A stretch of DNA of 64,000 nucleotides from Lepidurus packardi (taxonomy: Eukaryota > Arthropoda > Branchiopoda > Notostraca > Triopsidae): assembly GCA_023053545.1 (NCBI GenBank), contig JAKZAN010000004.1, forward strand, positions 2,604,001-2,668,000. The letters are read 5' to 3'. Shown here piece by piece: positions 35,255 through 45,854 of this stretch. Below the pieces are notes generated by a model that ran no database searches, had not been told where the DNA came from, and saw only the letters and a program-made list of their open reading frames with translations. Numbering within the stretch: position 1 is the stretch's first letter; every line of letters begins with the position of its first letter. Made by a program: the position numbers and the translations under genes.

Positions 35255-37915
35255 ATGGGAGCACGCTTTATAAATAAGGTAAGCTTAAATTATTATGCCC
35301 AATTATGGAAACCAAAAAATTAGACAGTGCAACTTACGAAACCAAGAGACTACCGCTAACTTTAACCGCGGAGACTGTGATTGTGGCTTTATTGAAGAAT
35401 GCATATCAATCAAGTTGGATAAATCGTGTTCATGTTGTGTAATTAACTAAGTGTACTACTTTAATCCAATCTCATGAATTACAGAATTGCTAGTTTACTA
35501 ATCGACTACTCATATGATTAATTCATTAATTACTGGTAGTATTATGCGGTTACAGTTCCTGTATTTGCGATTATTGTCAACTTAAAAATAAAATAATTAA
35601 AAAAATAAAATTAATAATTAATAAAATAAAAAATAAAATAAAGTCATTATCGAAATGTAAATGTCAATATTTGTAGTATTAATCGTTTAATTGCGGATCA
35701 TATTACGCGGTTAAGGTCTTGTATTCACAATTAACTGTCAACTTAAAAATAGAAAGAAGTAAACACCGATATGATGAGTAAAAATCGATACTCATAGTAT
35801 TAATCGTTTAATTGCTGATCTATTACGCGGTTAGAGTTCCTGTACTTACGACAATCGTTGACTTAAAAAAATCAACGATATAATGGATAATTGTAAGTTG
35901 ATTTCAAATATTTCAAGAGGTAATCCATTACAATTAGAAGTAATCCAGAGAGTTAATACTTAAGTCACAATGTATGGTAACAATATAATTATATAGTTAT
36001 ATAATTTGTTAAATATGTTGCGAGCCTAAAGCCTTCCTTATTGGGGTTAAACCACTTCAACCAAATTCAACTTGATCCTGGAGTGCGAAAGAATAGATAA
36101 TGAAAACCTTGATGTAACTAATAACGTGGGTGGGGAACTAGTTGTTACTCATGGGTAATCTTGTGTTTATGGTAAAGCAAAAATTATGTTTCGCAGTGCT
36201 GCCTGGGTTTGGCATTGGTGATTGCCCTTTCCATGCCAATGTCATCCGGAGGGATTCAAGTCCAACCTCAAGTTTTGGAAGACCGGGATGGTGGTGGTCA
36301 AGGTCATGGGCATGGCCATGGTCGACCATCTAATGGTTACGGAGCACCACGACCGAGCTATGGAGCGCCTCGACCGAGTTACGGAGCACCGAAACCTAGC
36401 TACGGCGCCCCTAGACCAAGCTACGGTGCTCCAAAGCCTAGCTATGGTGCCCCTCGGCCAAGTTACGGCGCCCCGCGTCCAAGCTACGGTGCTCCACAAC
36501 AACACAAGAGTAAACACCCTAAATCAGGTTACGGTGCTCCTAGACCATCGTACGGAGCACCGAAACCTTCTTATGGTGCACCTAAGCCGTCCTATGGCGC
36601 ACCACAACAATCCTATGGGCACAAGCCTTCCTACGAACCTTCCTATGCACCTGCATATGAAGCCCCTAAGGCGCCAGCCTATGAAGAATATAAGACTCCT
36701 ACCCACTCGTCCTCCTACAAGGAAGAAGAAAAACCCTACGAAAAACCCTATGAGAAACCCAAATACGAAGAACCCAAGTACGAGAAGCCCAAGTACGAAG
36801 AACCCACGTACCAAGCCCCTAAATACGAAACACCAAAGTACGAGGAACCTAAATATGAACAGCCTAAGTACGAAGCACCAAAGTATGAAGCTCCGAAGTA
36901 CGAAGCTCCTAAATACGAGCAACCTAAATACGAGCAACCTAAGTACGAAGAACCTAAGTATGAAGCTCCTAAATACGAGCAACCTAAATATGAACAACCT
37001 AAGTATGAACAACCTAAGTATGAAGCTCCTAAATACGAGCAACCTAAATATGAACAACCTAAGTATGAAGCTCCTAAGTACGAGGCACCAAAGTACGAAG
37101 CTCCTAAATACGAACAACCGAAGTACGAAGCTCCTAAGTACGAGGCACCAAAGTACGAAGCTCCTAAATACGAACAACCGAAGTACGAAGCTCCTAAGTA
37201 CGAGGCACCAAAATACGAAGCTCCTAAGTATGAGACACCTAAGTACGAATCTCCTAAGTACGAAGAACCTAAGTACGAGGTACCCAAGTACGAAGCTCCT
37301 AAGTACGAGGCACCTAAGTACGAAGCTCCTAAGTATGAGACACCTAAGTACGAAGAACCTAAGTACGAGGTACCCAAGTACGAAGCTCCTAAGTACGAAC
37401 AACCTAAGTACGAGGCACCCAAGTATGAAGCCCCTAAGTACGAAGCCCCAAAGTACGAAACTCCTAAATATGAAGAGCCAAAATACGAAGCACCTAAATA
37501 TGAAGCGCCGAAGTACGAGGAACCCAAGCACGAAGCACCCAAGTACGAGGCGCCTAAGTACGAACAACCTAAGTATGAGTCTGACTATGCCTCAAGTTAC
37601 AGCACTTCCTACCAAGAGCAGTCTGACCAAAAACCCAGTCATGTACCCAGCTACGAACCCGCCCCTGCTACCTACGATGCACCCAAATCAAACTATGAGG
37701 ACACGCCTGTCTACAAACCAGAAACCTACACATCTGCGCCATATCAACCTAACTACGCCGATGTGGGCCAAACAGGCTATAGTACCAAGCGAGTAGCTTC
37801 TTCGTGGAAGCCCTCTACTGGACCCAATCACCGTAGCAATTATGACTTGGAAGCTGCACATGATGAAGGCTTCCTGCACGATTTCCCATCATTTGAAGAC
37901 TTGTTCAAAAATTAA
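35255..37915 (+). CDS. secreted Tyr/Pro repeat protein (YGAP and PKYE repeats)
   Basis: Unnamed structural protein of 580 residues. Exon 1 (35255-35278) codes for 8 residues and exon 2 (36197-37915) for the rest; together the N-terminus MGARFINKCCLGLALVIALS forms a signal peptide. A His/Gly-rich segment (GHGHGHG) is followed by about 11 PSYGAP units with K/R/P spacers, the YGAP motif seen in resilin-like cuticle proteins. Next come about 55 five-residue units PKYEX (X = A, Q, E, T, V, S) at 36751-37580. The C-terminus is non-repetitive and ends EDLFKN. Composition (Tyr, Pro, Lys, Glu) suggests an extracellular protein cross-linked through dityrosine or quinones, such as cuticle, egg shell or adhesive. 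Function is inference. Confidence 0.85.
35540..35868. repeat. degenerate tandem repeat in intron 1
   Basis: Three related units, recognisable by TATTAYGCGGTTA followed by a TCCTGTATT-like block and GTCAACTTAAAAATA. They lie at 35540-35590, 35701-35752 and 35821-35868. The first and second are separated further by an AT-rich expansion (35585-35642). The two later units have a period of about 120 bp. Confidence 0.6.
36751..37580. repeat. coding minisatellite, 15-bp unit with 60-bp higher-order period
   Basis: About 55 tandem copies of a unit like CCTAAGTACGAAGCT. The blocks 37081-37140 and 37141-37200 are identical over 60 bp (four units, X pattern A-A-Q-A), and the next block is nearly so. 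This shows recent expansion by 60-bp steps on top of the older 15-bp array. Confidence 0.9.
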
Positions 37916-38813
37916 AACTGGTTAAAGATTTTTGTTAGTTCATCGCAATGGCACGATAATAGTTTAATATAGTTCGTTGTAAACTGCACCGCACGCTGGC
38001 GTGCTTTAATTATATATTCTACTGTAAATACACAGTTATGAGTTGCGATTAATTTCATGTTTTCTATCAACGAAAGCAACTAAGGTAGCATTTTTAATTA
38101 AAAAAGACTTTAATTTTCAGAAAACCATGGAAACGATACTTGAAAAATCAAGTTCGTTTACCAGGAACGAGAACACGCTAAACTTGCCAAACCCGCAAAT
38201 CGATTATTTCATTATTGAGCGGTTCGGTTGCGGGTTGTTTATTGAGCCAAAGGCATGAAATGGAAAAATCTTCCCATGACGTCCAAAAAATCAATTGTTA
38301 ATCCACACAGCAGACTCCTGGAACAAAATAACTAAGTAATCGCAAAAGATATATCGCTAATTCTCTTTATCCCCATTCCTGGTGTTATCAAATGTTTTAC
38401 GTCGCCGCTGACAAGCTGGTCTAGACGGTTCGGATTGATCACTTACGGGTTTGGCTTGTATGCCGCATACCTGAAATATCTCTTGCTTAGTAATACCTCT
38501 CGCTATTGTCTGCGCCACTCAGTAACAATTTTCGCACCCAAGTTGCCTGACTACTTTGTGCTCGACAAAGAAGTCAAAGTCCTAGTTTTTAGATACCTGT
38601 CTTTTACCGTTACTAAATTACATAACACTAGCGGACATCTTTCTTTATCGTGATATTAGTCGTGAACATAAACTAGTCGTGATACACCCTATAGTACAAA
38701 TTCACCACTAAAAGCCACGTAAGACAAATTAAACATAAAAGCAATAATTTGGCGCAAGAACAGACTTTCTAGAAGCACTTCTTTTTTACTTTCTTTTTGT
38801 GATTTTGTCTAGA
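37916..38813. other. intergenic to DHFR, no gene seen
   Basis: About 900 bp containing the 3' UTR of the repeat protein and the DHFR promoter. No feature could be supported beyond short open frames. Confidence 0.6.
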
Positions 38814-39407
38814 ATGGTTTCAGATCCGAAACTTGAACTGATGGTAGCTGTGGATGCGGGCTTTGGTATGGGCTTGAACGGCCAATTGCCCTGGAATCTA
38901 CCAACAGAGAGTCAATACTTTATACGATTGACAACTACCAAGCCTGAAGATCCCAACCGCAAAACTGTGGCTGTATTCGGTAGCCGCACTTGGGACTCCT
39001 TGAAAACCTATAGCTTAGTCACTTGGCCAAACTGCATTTGTTTTGTGGTTAGTCGTACTATGCAGCAAGCTGACGTGGCACACTTAGAGGATGTTTACGT
39101 TTGCAAAGATATTGACCAAGTTGTAGCCATGCTGAAATCTTCCCCACTCCAAGAACGTGCAGGCCGAGTTTGGGTGCATGGAGGCGTTCCTATTTATCGA
39201 ATGGCTATGGAATCACCCCATTTTTATCGCTTGTACATAACCAAAATCCAAGCTACCTATTCCGCGGATACTTTTTTCCCGGCAATTGACGAAAGCAAAC
39301 TGAAGCGAGTGCAAGACTTGGACGTTCCTCAGGGCATTGTGTGCGACACTGGGGTAAACTACGAAGTGTTTGTACTCGAAACTACTGGTGTCAAGCCTTT
39401 AATGTAG
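38814..39407 (+). CDS. DHFR: dihydrofolate reductase
   Basis: Reduces dihydrofolate to tetrahydrofolate with NADPH, for thymidylate and purine synthesis. Single exon, 197 residues. Motifs in order: MVAVDAGFGMGLNGQLPW (N-terminal substrate loop), the catalytic acid in NLPTESQYF (counterpart of human Glu30), KTVAVFGSRTWDSL (counterpart of LVIMGKKTW), VVSRTM, VWVHGGVPIYRMAM (NADPH-binding Gly-Gly), and SADTFFPAID near the C-terminus. Start ATG at 38814 follows AGA and an in-frame TCT. The protein is rather diverged (FGSRTW for MGKKTW, VHGG for VGG) but keeps the catalytic set. AATAAA at 39456-39461. Confidence 0.95.
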   Translation: MVSDPKLELMVAVDAGFGMGLNGQLPWNLPTESQYFIRLTTTKPEDPNRKTVAVFGSRTWDSLKTYSLVTWPNCICFVVSRTMQQADVAHLEDVYVCKDIDQVVAMLKSSPLQERAGRVWVHGGVPIYRMAMESPHFYRLYITKIQATYSADTFFPAIDESKLKRVQDLDVPQGIVCDTGVNYEVFVLETTGVKPLM

Positions 39408-39461
39408 CATGAGTTTAACTTCAGGAAAATAATCTGTATTGTATTAACTTACGTAAATAAA

Positions 39462-40233
39462 CGGAATAGATACTTTTAATGCAAACTGAGATTTAAAACC
39501 CCACTGCTTGAGAATTAGGGCTACAAGCGGAAATACTTAGTTGTTTATGCTTCATGTTTACCTTTTCACAAGTTGGGGTGAATGACCCCAATGTCTACGC
39601 AGGAGGCTTACAATGATTCCTTGGCCTTGTACCCTAAATTCAAATTGCATCGTCTCGGACTATATAAACCCATTACGAAACAATTATAATCTTTGAAATG
39701 CACCGCACGTACAAACCATTTTCCAGGATTTGAATCCTCAATATAACATTTGAACATTATAGAATATACCAAGTTTAATTCATTTTCGGAAGGGCAAATT
39801 ATCTGAAAATGTATTACTGAACAACGGAACCTTGCTTATAGACTATAACAAACGTGTATTGAGTATGACTAAGTTAATATTTACGTCATTCAGACAGAAA
39901 AGAACACAGAAGTCTGACCTTACATATTTAAACACGACAAAGAGGCACAGCTTTGAATTAAAATTAGTAATTAGCCAGTGCGTGAATGCCCAACCTCCAG
40001 TAAAACTTAAGTGTAAAACCAAACAATTACAGAGCCATTTAAAAAAAAAATATAAAACAAGAATAAATAAGAATTTGAAATAAAGAATAAGGAAAAAATC
40101 AAGATTTCTGATAAATGAATATAAACGGAAAAGGCGACAATTCTGCAAAGAAAATTAAACCCGAAAGGCTTATGATTCTAAATATGTATTAATAAATATG
40201 TCGGTTGTTATACATAAATTTTCTTGAATAGAT
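39462..40233. other. intergenic, no gene seen
   Basis: About 770 bp between DHFR and the 3' end of CPR-6. AT-rich, with overlapping short open frames of no recognisable content. Confidence 0.6.
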
Positions 40234-40696
40234 TTAATAGTGGGCAGGGGCAGCGTAGGATGTGGGGGTACGGACGGTGGCCCAAACGGCAGCGACTTCA
40301 GGGGTATGGTGGGGGGGTACGGGCAAATGGTCACCATGGGGTTGGAATCCGTTCTCGTCAGCAACCCAGCTCAAAGTTAAACGTTCGCCACCGGGAGCGA
40401 CCCAGTAGGAGTTTCCGCGGTTGGTATTGCCTTGGTCATAACCGATTTGCTTCTGCACTTGCGATTCGTCACGGGTCGTACCATCAGATCCGGCGTAGCT
40501 AGAATATAATTTTAAGTCAAAATATGATAAAATATGACCACTAAGCTTACTTCCAGTGGCTGCTTCCGTCAGTTTTGCGAATATCGCTCTGGCTCACAAT
40601 GGAGATATCATGCTTGGCATAGCCGGATTGGCCTTGATAAGGCAAGCTTGCAGCGGAGGCAGCAGCCAAGAAAGAGACGATCAGGAAGAATTTCAT
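40234..40696 (-). CDS. RR-1 cuticle protein CPR-6 (short tail)
   Basis: Exons 40696-40551 and 40498-40234 give 136 residues. Signal peptide MKFFLIVSFLAAASA, then an RR-1 domain (YAGSDGTTRDESQVQ, WVADENGFQPHGDHLP). It lacks the AAYP.P repeats and ends TSYAAPAHY, so it is the shortest member of the left-hand set. The exon junction follows Trp as elsewhere, though the preceding residue is His (SHW) rather than Gln. It stands apart from the duplicated group, with a diverged signal-to-domain linker. Confidence 0.92.
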
Positions 40697-40724
40697 TTTC
40701 GGTTGTTTGTAAGTATCAGAGAAT

Positions 40725-40861
40725 GAGACTGAACTGATTGATTGGTACCAAAAGTGATCGCTTATATACTATTCAGTAAGTAGAGCAAACACTGTCTTGG
40801 CTTAAGTTTACCGTTCGCCTCGAGGAAAGGCGAACCTGTATGAAGCTTCACTTTTACTTTC
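40725..40861 (-). promoter_or_regulatory. CPR-6 promoter module
   Basis: On the minus strand: box A GAAAGTAAAAGTGAAGC (40861-40845), box B TTCGCCTTTCCTCG (40834-40821), TATATAAG (near 40770-40761) and start block ATCAGTTCAGTCTC (40738-40725). Box A is identical to that of CPR-2, although the genes are 22 kb apart. Confidence 0.75.
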
Positions 40862-42525
40862 GTAAGAACGTTTCATTTTATGTGAAAAACTTATTCGCTC
40901 AGCCATAGTTAAACTGATGCTGACATCAGGGAACTTACGATTCGCAAGACGGGTATTGAAAGGTTCTACTTGTAATGAAATGCAATGATAATTACTTCGA
41001 CAAATTAGTTTGCTTTAAGAATGATGGCTGAATACCGAACTATTCCAATTGGAGTGAAAGTTTGACTTTATCTGGAGATATTTTTTCATGAAATATGTTC
41101 AACCATAAATGTCAGTAATTCTAAGTAATACCCATAATTATAACATATGCAAGTAACTTCTTGTAAATTAATTAGTTAATCCTATTTATTGTTAATTTTC
41201 TTAAAAAGATTTATTAGTTACTGCTATTTCATTTTGAGCAATTGTGCCGATAAAAGTTTCTCCAAATTATGTAGTTACTCTTACATTCTAAGTTTATTTT
41301 TGGGGCGGAAAAGATACTATTATCAAATTATTCCAACAAGTTTGCTGTGTCTGTACATTCAGTTGTATTTTTTCATATATTTAGTAAATGTACGATATTT
41401 AGTGTTAATGCATATTATATCCAGTAATAATTGACATAATTACGAGAGTGTGAATAATTATGAGTTTCACTGACAAAAGGTTGCCGCCCATACTTCCTTA
41501 TGTGTCAAAAAGAACTTTCAAACATCGCATGGCTCGCATACTGCATACCAAATTAACCGGACAAACTGTCAATAAAAAATGTAGCAAACGCAACCGCGTG
41601 TCTACCCTGTTTTCACTCGGCCGGAATAAAACAGCCCTTAAAAAATTAAGTTTATAGCTGCATTTTTAGTCCAGTGGATATGCATTATTTTTTTTATATA
41701 AAAAGACTACTTTCTAACAATTTTTCCATTCTCCTATAACTTTCCCAGTAACCTTTTAATAAGTACTGTTACAACCACTTAATATAGAGCAATGCCAAGC
41801 GAATTGTAATGCAGAACGTGTTTAGCAAATTTCACCCACCCACGTCGGAGTTTTGCCCTCTAAACCTGTCGAATGTTCTTGTACCTAATCTAATTCTTTC
41901 AAATCATTAAACTCCATTATATTGCCATTAAAGGCGTTGGTAAACAAGAAATTTCACAGAATTTTATCTGTTGCATGAGAAAGTTTACAAATACAAGTTT
42001 TTGCCTTCCGAATGGCTTAGGTTGTTGCACCCAACCTATCGCGAGGGGCGCGTAATGCTTTGCGTGGTTGTGCAGTATATAAACGCGCGTTGCTCCTGCA
42101 CATAATCCGGCAAACACCATAACCCTAGAATCACGTACTCAATTTGCATATAAACTTTTCTTAACGCCACACTAAAATAGTGTCCAGGAAAAAAACAGTT
42201 TCCCAATTCCTTATTTTTTTCGCACAGGTGAAAGATTCTCACTTTTTTCAAATTAGTGAAGGCAAAATTTAAAAAAAGGAAAACTCTTGCTTTGTTTATT
42301 AGCATTATCTACATTACTGTCAAGAAGTTTTGTGAAGATTTCTTGGAGTTTTATGTAAGATTGTTACCGAGTTCCCCACGTGACATAGAAAGCTAAGCTG
42401 TACGGAAGTTTTGCGAATAAATAATTTGTTTAGTACAAAGAATAGTAGTTCGTCCGTCAGACATTTGTACGTAACACATTTATTATATATAAATCCCATA
42501 TAATCAAAGATATTTCTGTCGCAAT
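40862..42525. other. intergenic, no supported gene
   Basis: About 1.7 kb, AT-rich. A 65-codon ATG-initiated frame at 41460-41657 is basic (Lys/Arg/Leu) but has no recognisable domain or promoter; I do not call it a gene. Nothing else is supported. Confidence 0.55.
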
Positions 42526-43029
42526 TTAATAACGAGCAGCAGCAGGGTAGCCAGCGGGGGCAGAATAGGTTGGAGGACGGACGGTGGCCCAGACGGCAGC
42601 GACTTCTGGGGTGAGTTGAGGGGCAACAGGCAAGTGTTCACCCTTGGGTTGAAATCCGTTTTCATCAGCAGCCCAGGCCAAGTTGATACGTTCGCCACTG
42701 GGAGCAACATAGTAAGTAGATCCACGGTTGGTATTGCCATGTTCGTAACCGATCTGCTTCTGAACTTGAGCTTCTTCACGGGTCGTACCATCAGATCCAG
42801 CGTAGCTATAATAGGACGAAATTAAGTTTAATTTTAAATGCACAGAATTATGATAGCAAAGGTTTCCTTACCTCCATTGGCTGCTCCCATCTGGGTTACG
42901 AATATCGCTCTGGCTCACAATGGTGATTTCAGGCTGTTTGGCATAGCCGGTAGAGTAAGCTTGGGATTGGTAAGGCAAGCTAGCTGCGGAGGCAGCGGCC
43001 AAGAAACCGGCGATCAGTAAGAACTTCAT
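42526..43029 (-). CDS. RR-1 cuticle protein CPR-7
   Basis: Exons 43029-42872 and 42805-42526 give 145 residues. Signal peptide MKFLLIAGFLAAASA, linker with SLPYQSQAYSTGYAKQPEI, RR-1 domain YAGSDGTTREEAQVQ to WAADENGFQPKGEHLP. The usual WVADENG has become WAADENG. The tail is a single PTYSAPAGYPAAARY. The intron is in the conserved position. It is oriented like CPR-6 and about 1.8 kb upstream of it. Confidence 0.92.
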
Positions 43030-43058
43030 GTTGAGGATGTGTGTTAGTATCTGAGAAT

Positions 43059-43150
43059 GAGACTGGACTGATTTAGCAGATAAAAGAGCAGCTCTTTTAT
43101 ACCTCAAAGCTCATCGAGGTAGCTCAGGAGCTTGACTCTTACTTTCACTG
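43059..43150 (-). promoter_or_regulatory. CPR-7 promoter
   Basis: TATAAAA (complement of 43095-43101), start block ATCAGTCCAGTCTC (43072-43059), and a box-A-like GTGAAAGTAAGAGTC at 43148-43134. Box A sits closer to the TATA box than in the other genes and box B is not clear. Confidence 0.6.
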
Positions 43151-45019
43151 CCATCATTTTCTTGCTTAGGTAAAGCGTATCTACGACTAAAGAAAGCTAC
43201 TTATGCGGTGTCTTTTAAAGATATCAATGTAAAGACTTCCGGTGGTACATTTAGGTGAAGGTTGTTATCATTCTAGAAGATTTCCATGTTCATTCCATGG
43301 TCTTATGCATTGTGATGAGCAATTCTCAAGCAAAGTTAGACGATTAAGGTCGTAATTTACCATAAAGTGTTTAACATGGATGGTCTTAAGACTAACGCTC
43401 GGAGTTAATTTCCTTTAGAAACATGAGAAGGTATACCTTTGGTTCCGAACGACTTGGGAATCACCTTTATTGCTGGTCTCATGACATCATAAATACTTAA
43501 ACTCAGAAAAGATTGTGGAATGCCTTTTGGTCATAAACCGCTGTTTTGGGAAACTTTAAGAGAACCCTGGATTGTTGCTAGCAGTGATTCTTCTTGAGTT
43601 TGTCACAAAAAGAGCAGGCCAAATCAAACAAATGCGAAGAGTATAATGTGAAACTGCTATTATGTAACCCGTAGATTTTAGTTTTGCATCGAACATCTGT
43701 TACTTGTCAAAAATTATCCCGCAACTTTTGTAGTTGCTAACTAAAATTCCAGAAGTTGGCTTTACGAGCCCTTAAGGGTATGAGCCAGAAATACTACACT
43801 TTCATCTAAAGCTCCTAAACATTTTTCGTTACTTTCACTGGCAACTTTCAGTTCCTGAAAACTTACCTAAAACCATCCATAATTGTCGGGAGAACCTGCT
43901 AAGGCACCGTAAGAGATACCTGCTACTAAACAGATTAAAATCTACAGAGATCAAAGGATGAACCTTTCTGACACTTTGGTTTGCTAGGATTCTAAGGAAT
44001 AATACATAATTGTCCACATTGACTCATGAAGGAAGAGTGTGTGTATAAGAATTAAGCAATAATTAATGACTATTTGTCAGCGGGTTTTGGTCATTTGTGT
44101 ATATTAGCCCTTCGAAACCGATCTCTAAACTTTTACAAATATTCCTTTCGGTCTTCCTACTTATGCGGAATTGTGTAATTCGAATGGAAACTAGCACAGA
44201 TGTTTTATCGATGTCAAAGCCCATGCTGTCCTATGTTAAGCAAAATACTAAATATAAAAATTAAATTAAAAGTCTAGGAAAGATTCCTACATCTAGAACT
44301 TATTCCCACGCTTCGTTACATAATTCGCCAATTCTTTAAATGACTTGCCTAACTGAATTGTTTCTCTTCCTTTTCTAGTACTTAATTCTTCTTTATATCC
44401 CATACGCGGTAATTACCTTATTTGTCATACTTTTCTTTTCCTTTATCCAACATGTGGTTTGGTTGGCGTTATTATCGCCTGTTTTCTCCTTTCTCTCTAT
44501 TGTTATTCCATCGTATGTCCTTTTGTTATGTTTGCACATGTTCTGTCTTCCATATTTTTGCATCGCCTCAAGGAATGTCTCGTTTGTTGAAAAATGTTAT
44601 GTGACTCGTAAGGGTAGAATGTTGCAGATGCCTGCCCGTTTTCTATAGTTTTCCCGGAATTGAATGTTTGAACCTTTCACCTTGTTGCAACACCTGTTAC
44701 TCCTTCACTAACATTTCGTCAGTCCGTAGTTTCCTGACCTTTAAAAAGGTGTTCAGAGTCGCGTGGTCAAGCGAGTAACACGAAGCGTGAATGAGCAATA
44801 GTGAACAAGTTATAGTGAACAGTACCTCATTTACCTTTTTTATTCTGTGAACCAATCGATGTATCTTAAGTTTAGCAAAGAGAGTCTGTTTAGCCAGTAT
44901 CCGAAAAACCCTGTGCCTTATTTCCATACACATTTCCCAAAAGGTGTGATTTCTGGGAGACTAATAAAACCCTAATTAATATCGCAATTTCTCATATGGC
45001 AATTTTTGATGCGTCCACC
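43151..45019. other. intergenic, no gene seen
   Basis: About 1.9 kb. A GGTGAAGGTT motif near 43253 resembles the GGTGAAGGTC sites upstream of other cuticle genes. No coding gene or RNA could be supported. Confidence 0.55.
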
Positions 45020-45330
45020 TAACATCATGGTACGTCCCTGAACGATTGCCTTCTTCAAGGAACCGACCTAATAATCAGTCTCGTGGGAATTTTGATCCGC
45101 GAGAATCCAGTTGCCGTTTCATCGGACATTGAGAAAATGTTCCACCAAGTTCTTGTACGTCCGGATGATCGACCAGCGTTTCTGTTCTTGTGGAGAACAC
45201 CGAATAGTAACGAAGCTCCGTCTACCAACTCACGCACTCTTACAGCTCCGCGAAAGTCGCTAAGCCGTAATTGGATTCCGAATAACTCCACTTTGTTCCG
45301 TGAGAAATCGATTTTCGCGGATGCATGACG
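45020..45330 (+). mobile_element. fossil fragment of a BEL/Pao-like LTR retrotransposon
   Basis: A short piece that reads like the reverse-transcriptase region of BEL/Pao elements (for example [19 protein letters not shown] and FLFLWR). It is a broken fragment: no LTRs, no other domain and no flanking repeats are visible. Age cannot be judged from one copy. It abuts a LINE fragment in the opposite orientation. Confidence 0.6.
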
Positions 45331-45600
45331 GAGGAAGTCCATACCTTTACTTTAACTTTTGTTTCTGTCTTTCTTTTCTTTGTTTTGACTAGGCATTTCG
45401 TTTTTTCGGCTGCTATTTCAAAACCGTTCATATCACACCATATTTCTGCCTCTTTCACTGAGTTAGATATTCTTCTCATAGCATTATCTAAAGTTTTGTC
45501 CCTTGTCCAGATGGCAAAATCATCTACATAGATCGAGGTGTTCATTCTATACAAATCTGTCGGGAAATCACTAATCATAATATTCAAGAACCTATTACTC
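45331..45600 (-). mobile_element. LINE reverse-transcriptase fragment
   Basis: A minus-strand frame (45587-45340) encodes SIYVDDFAIWTRDKTLD followed by EIWCDMNGFEIAAEKTKCLV. The YVDD is the catalytic palm motif, and the downstream 'W...NGF.....KT+C+' is the usual continuation in Jockey/I-type non-LTR retrotransposons. Only about 80 residues remain, and no tail or target duplication is seen. It borders the BEL/Pao-like fragment, so one element may have inserted in or rearranged with the other. Confidence 0.7.
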
Positions 45601-45854
45601 TGAAGGTTCTTTCAAGTTTTGGAAATAATTTCTTAACTGAAGACTAGGTGGTAGCAGTTGTAATTCATTTCGTTTCGCGCTTTTTGGGCAACGTCCTCCT
45701 GGTGATTTGCCTTCCTCATTGCGTTAGAAGAAGAAACGTGATTTGTGTTGACATGTTTTACTTGTAGCCCATTCCTGCAGGTTATGTTTGTGAAAATCTA
45801 AATTTGAAAGCCCAGCAAAGTTAGTCTCTTGTAACACATTTAGTTGTATTCGAA

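Noticed and set aside
36524-37567. Long antisense open frames (up to 347 codons, with GASYLGASY repeats) opposite the PKYE array
   Set aside because: They are the mirror of a 15-bp coding repeat that lacks stops in several frames. The sense frame has a signal peptide, a TATA box and a proper splice.
36751-37580. Regular tandem repeats that might suggest a CRISPR array or satellite
   Set aside because: The unit is 15 bp with no spacers and stays in one reading frame. It is a protein-coding minisatellite.
41460-41657. 65-codon basic open frame with an ATG start
   Set aside because: No promoter, signal peptide or known domain. Length is within chance expectation for the region.
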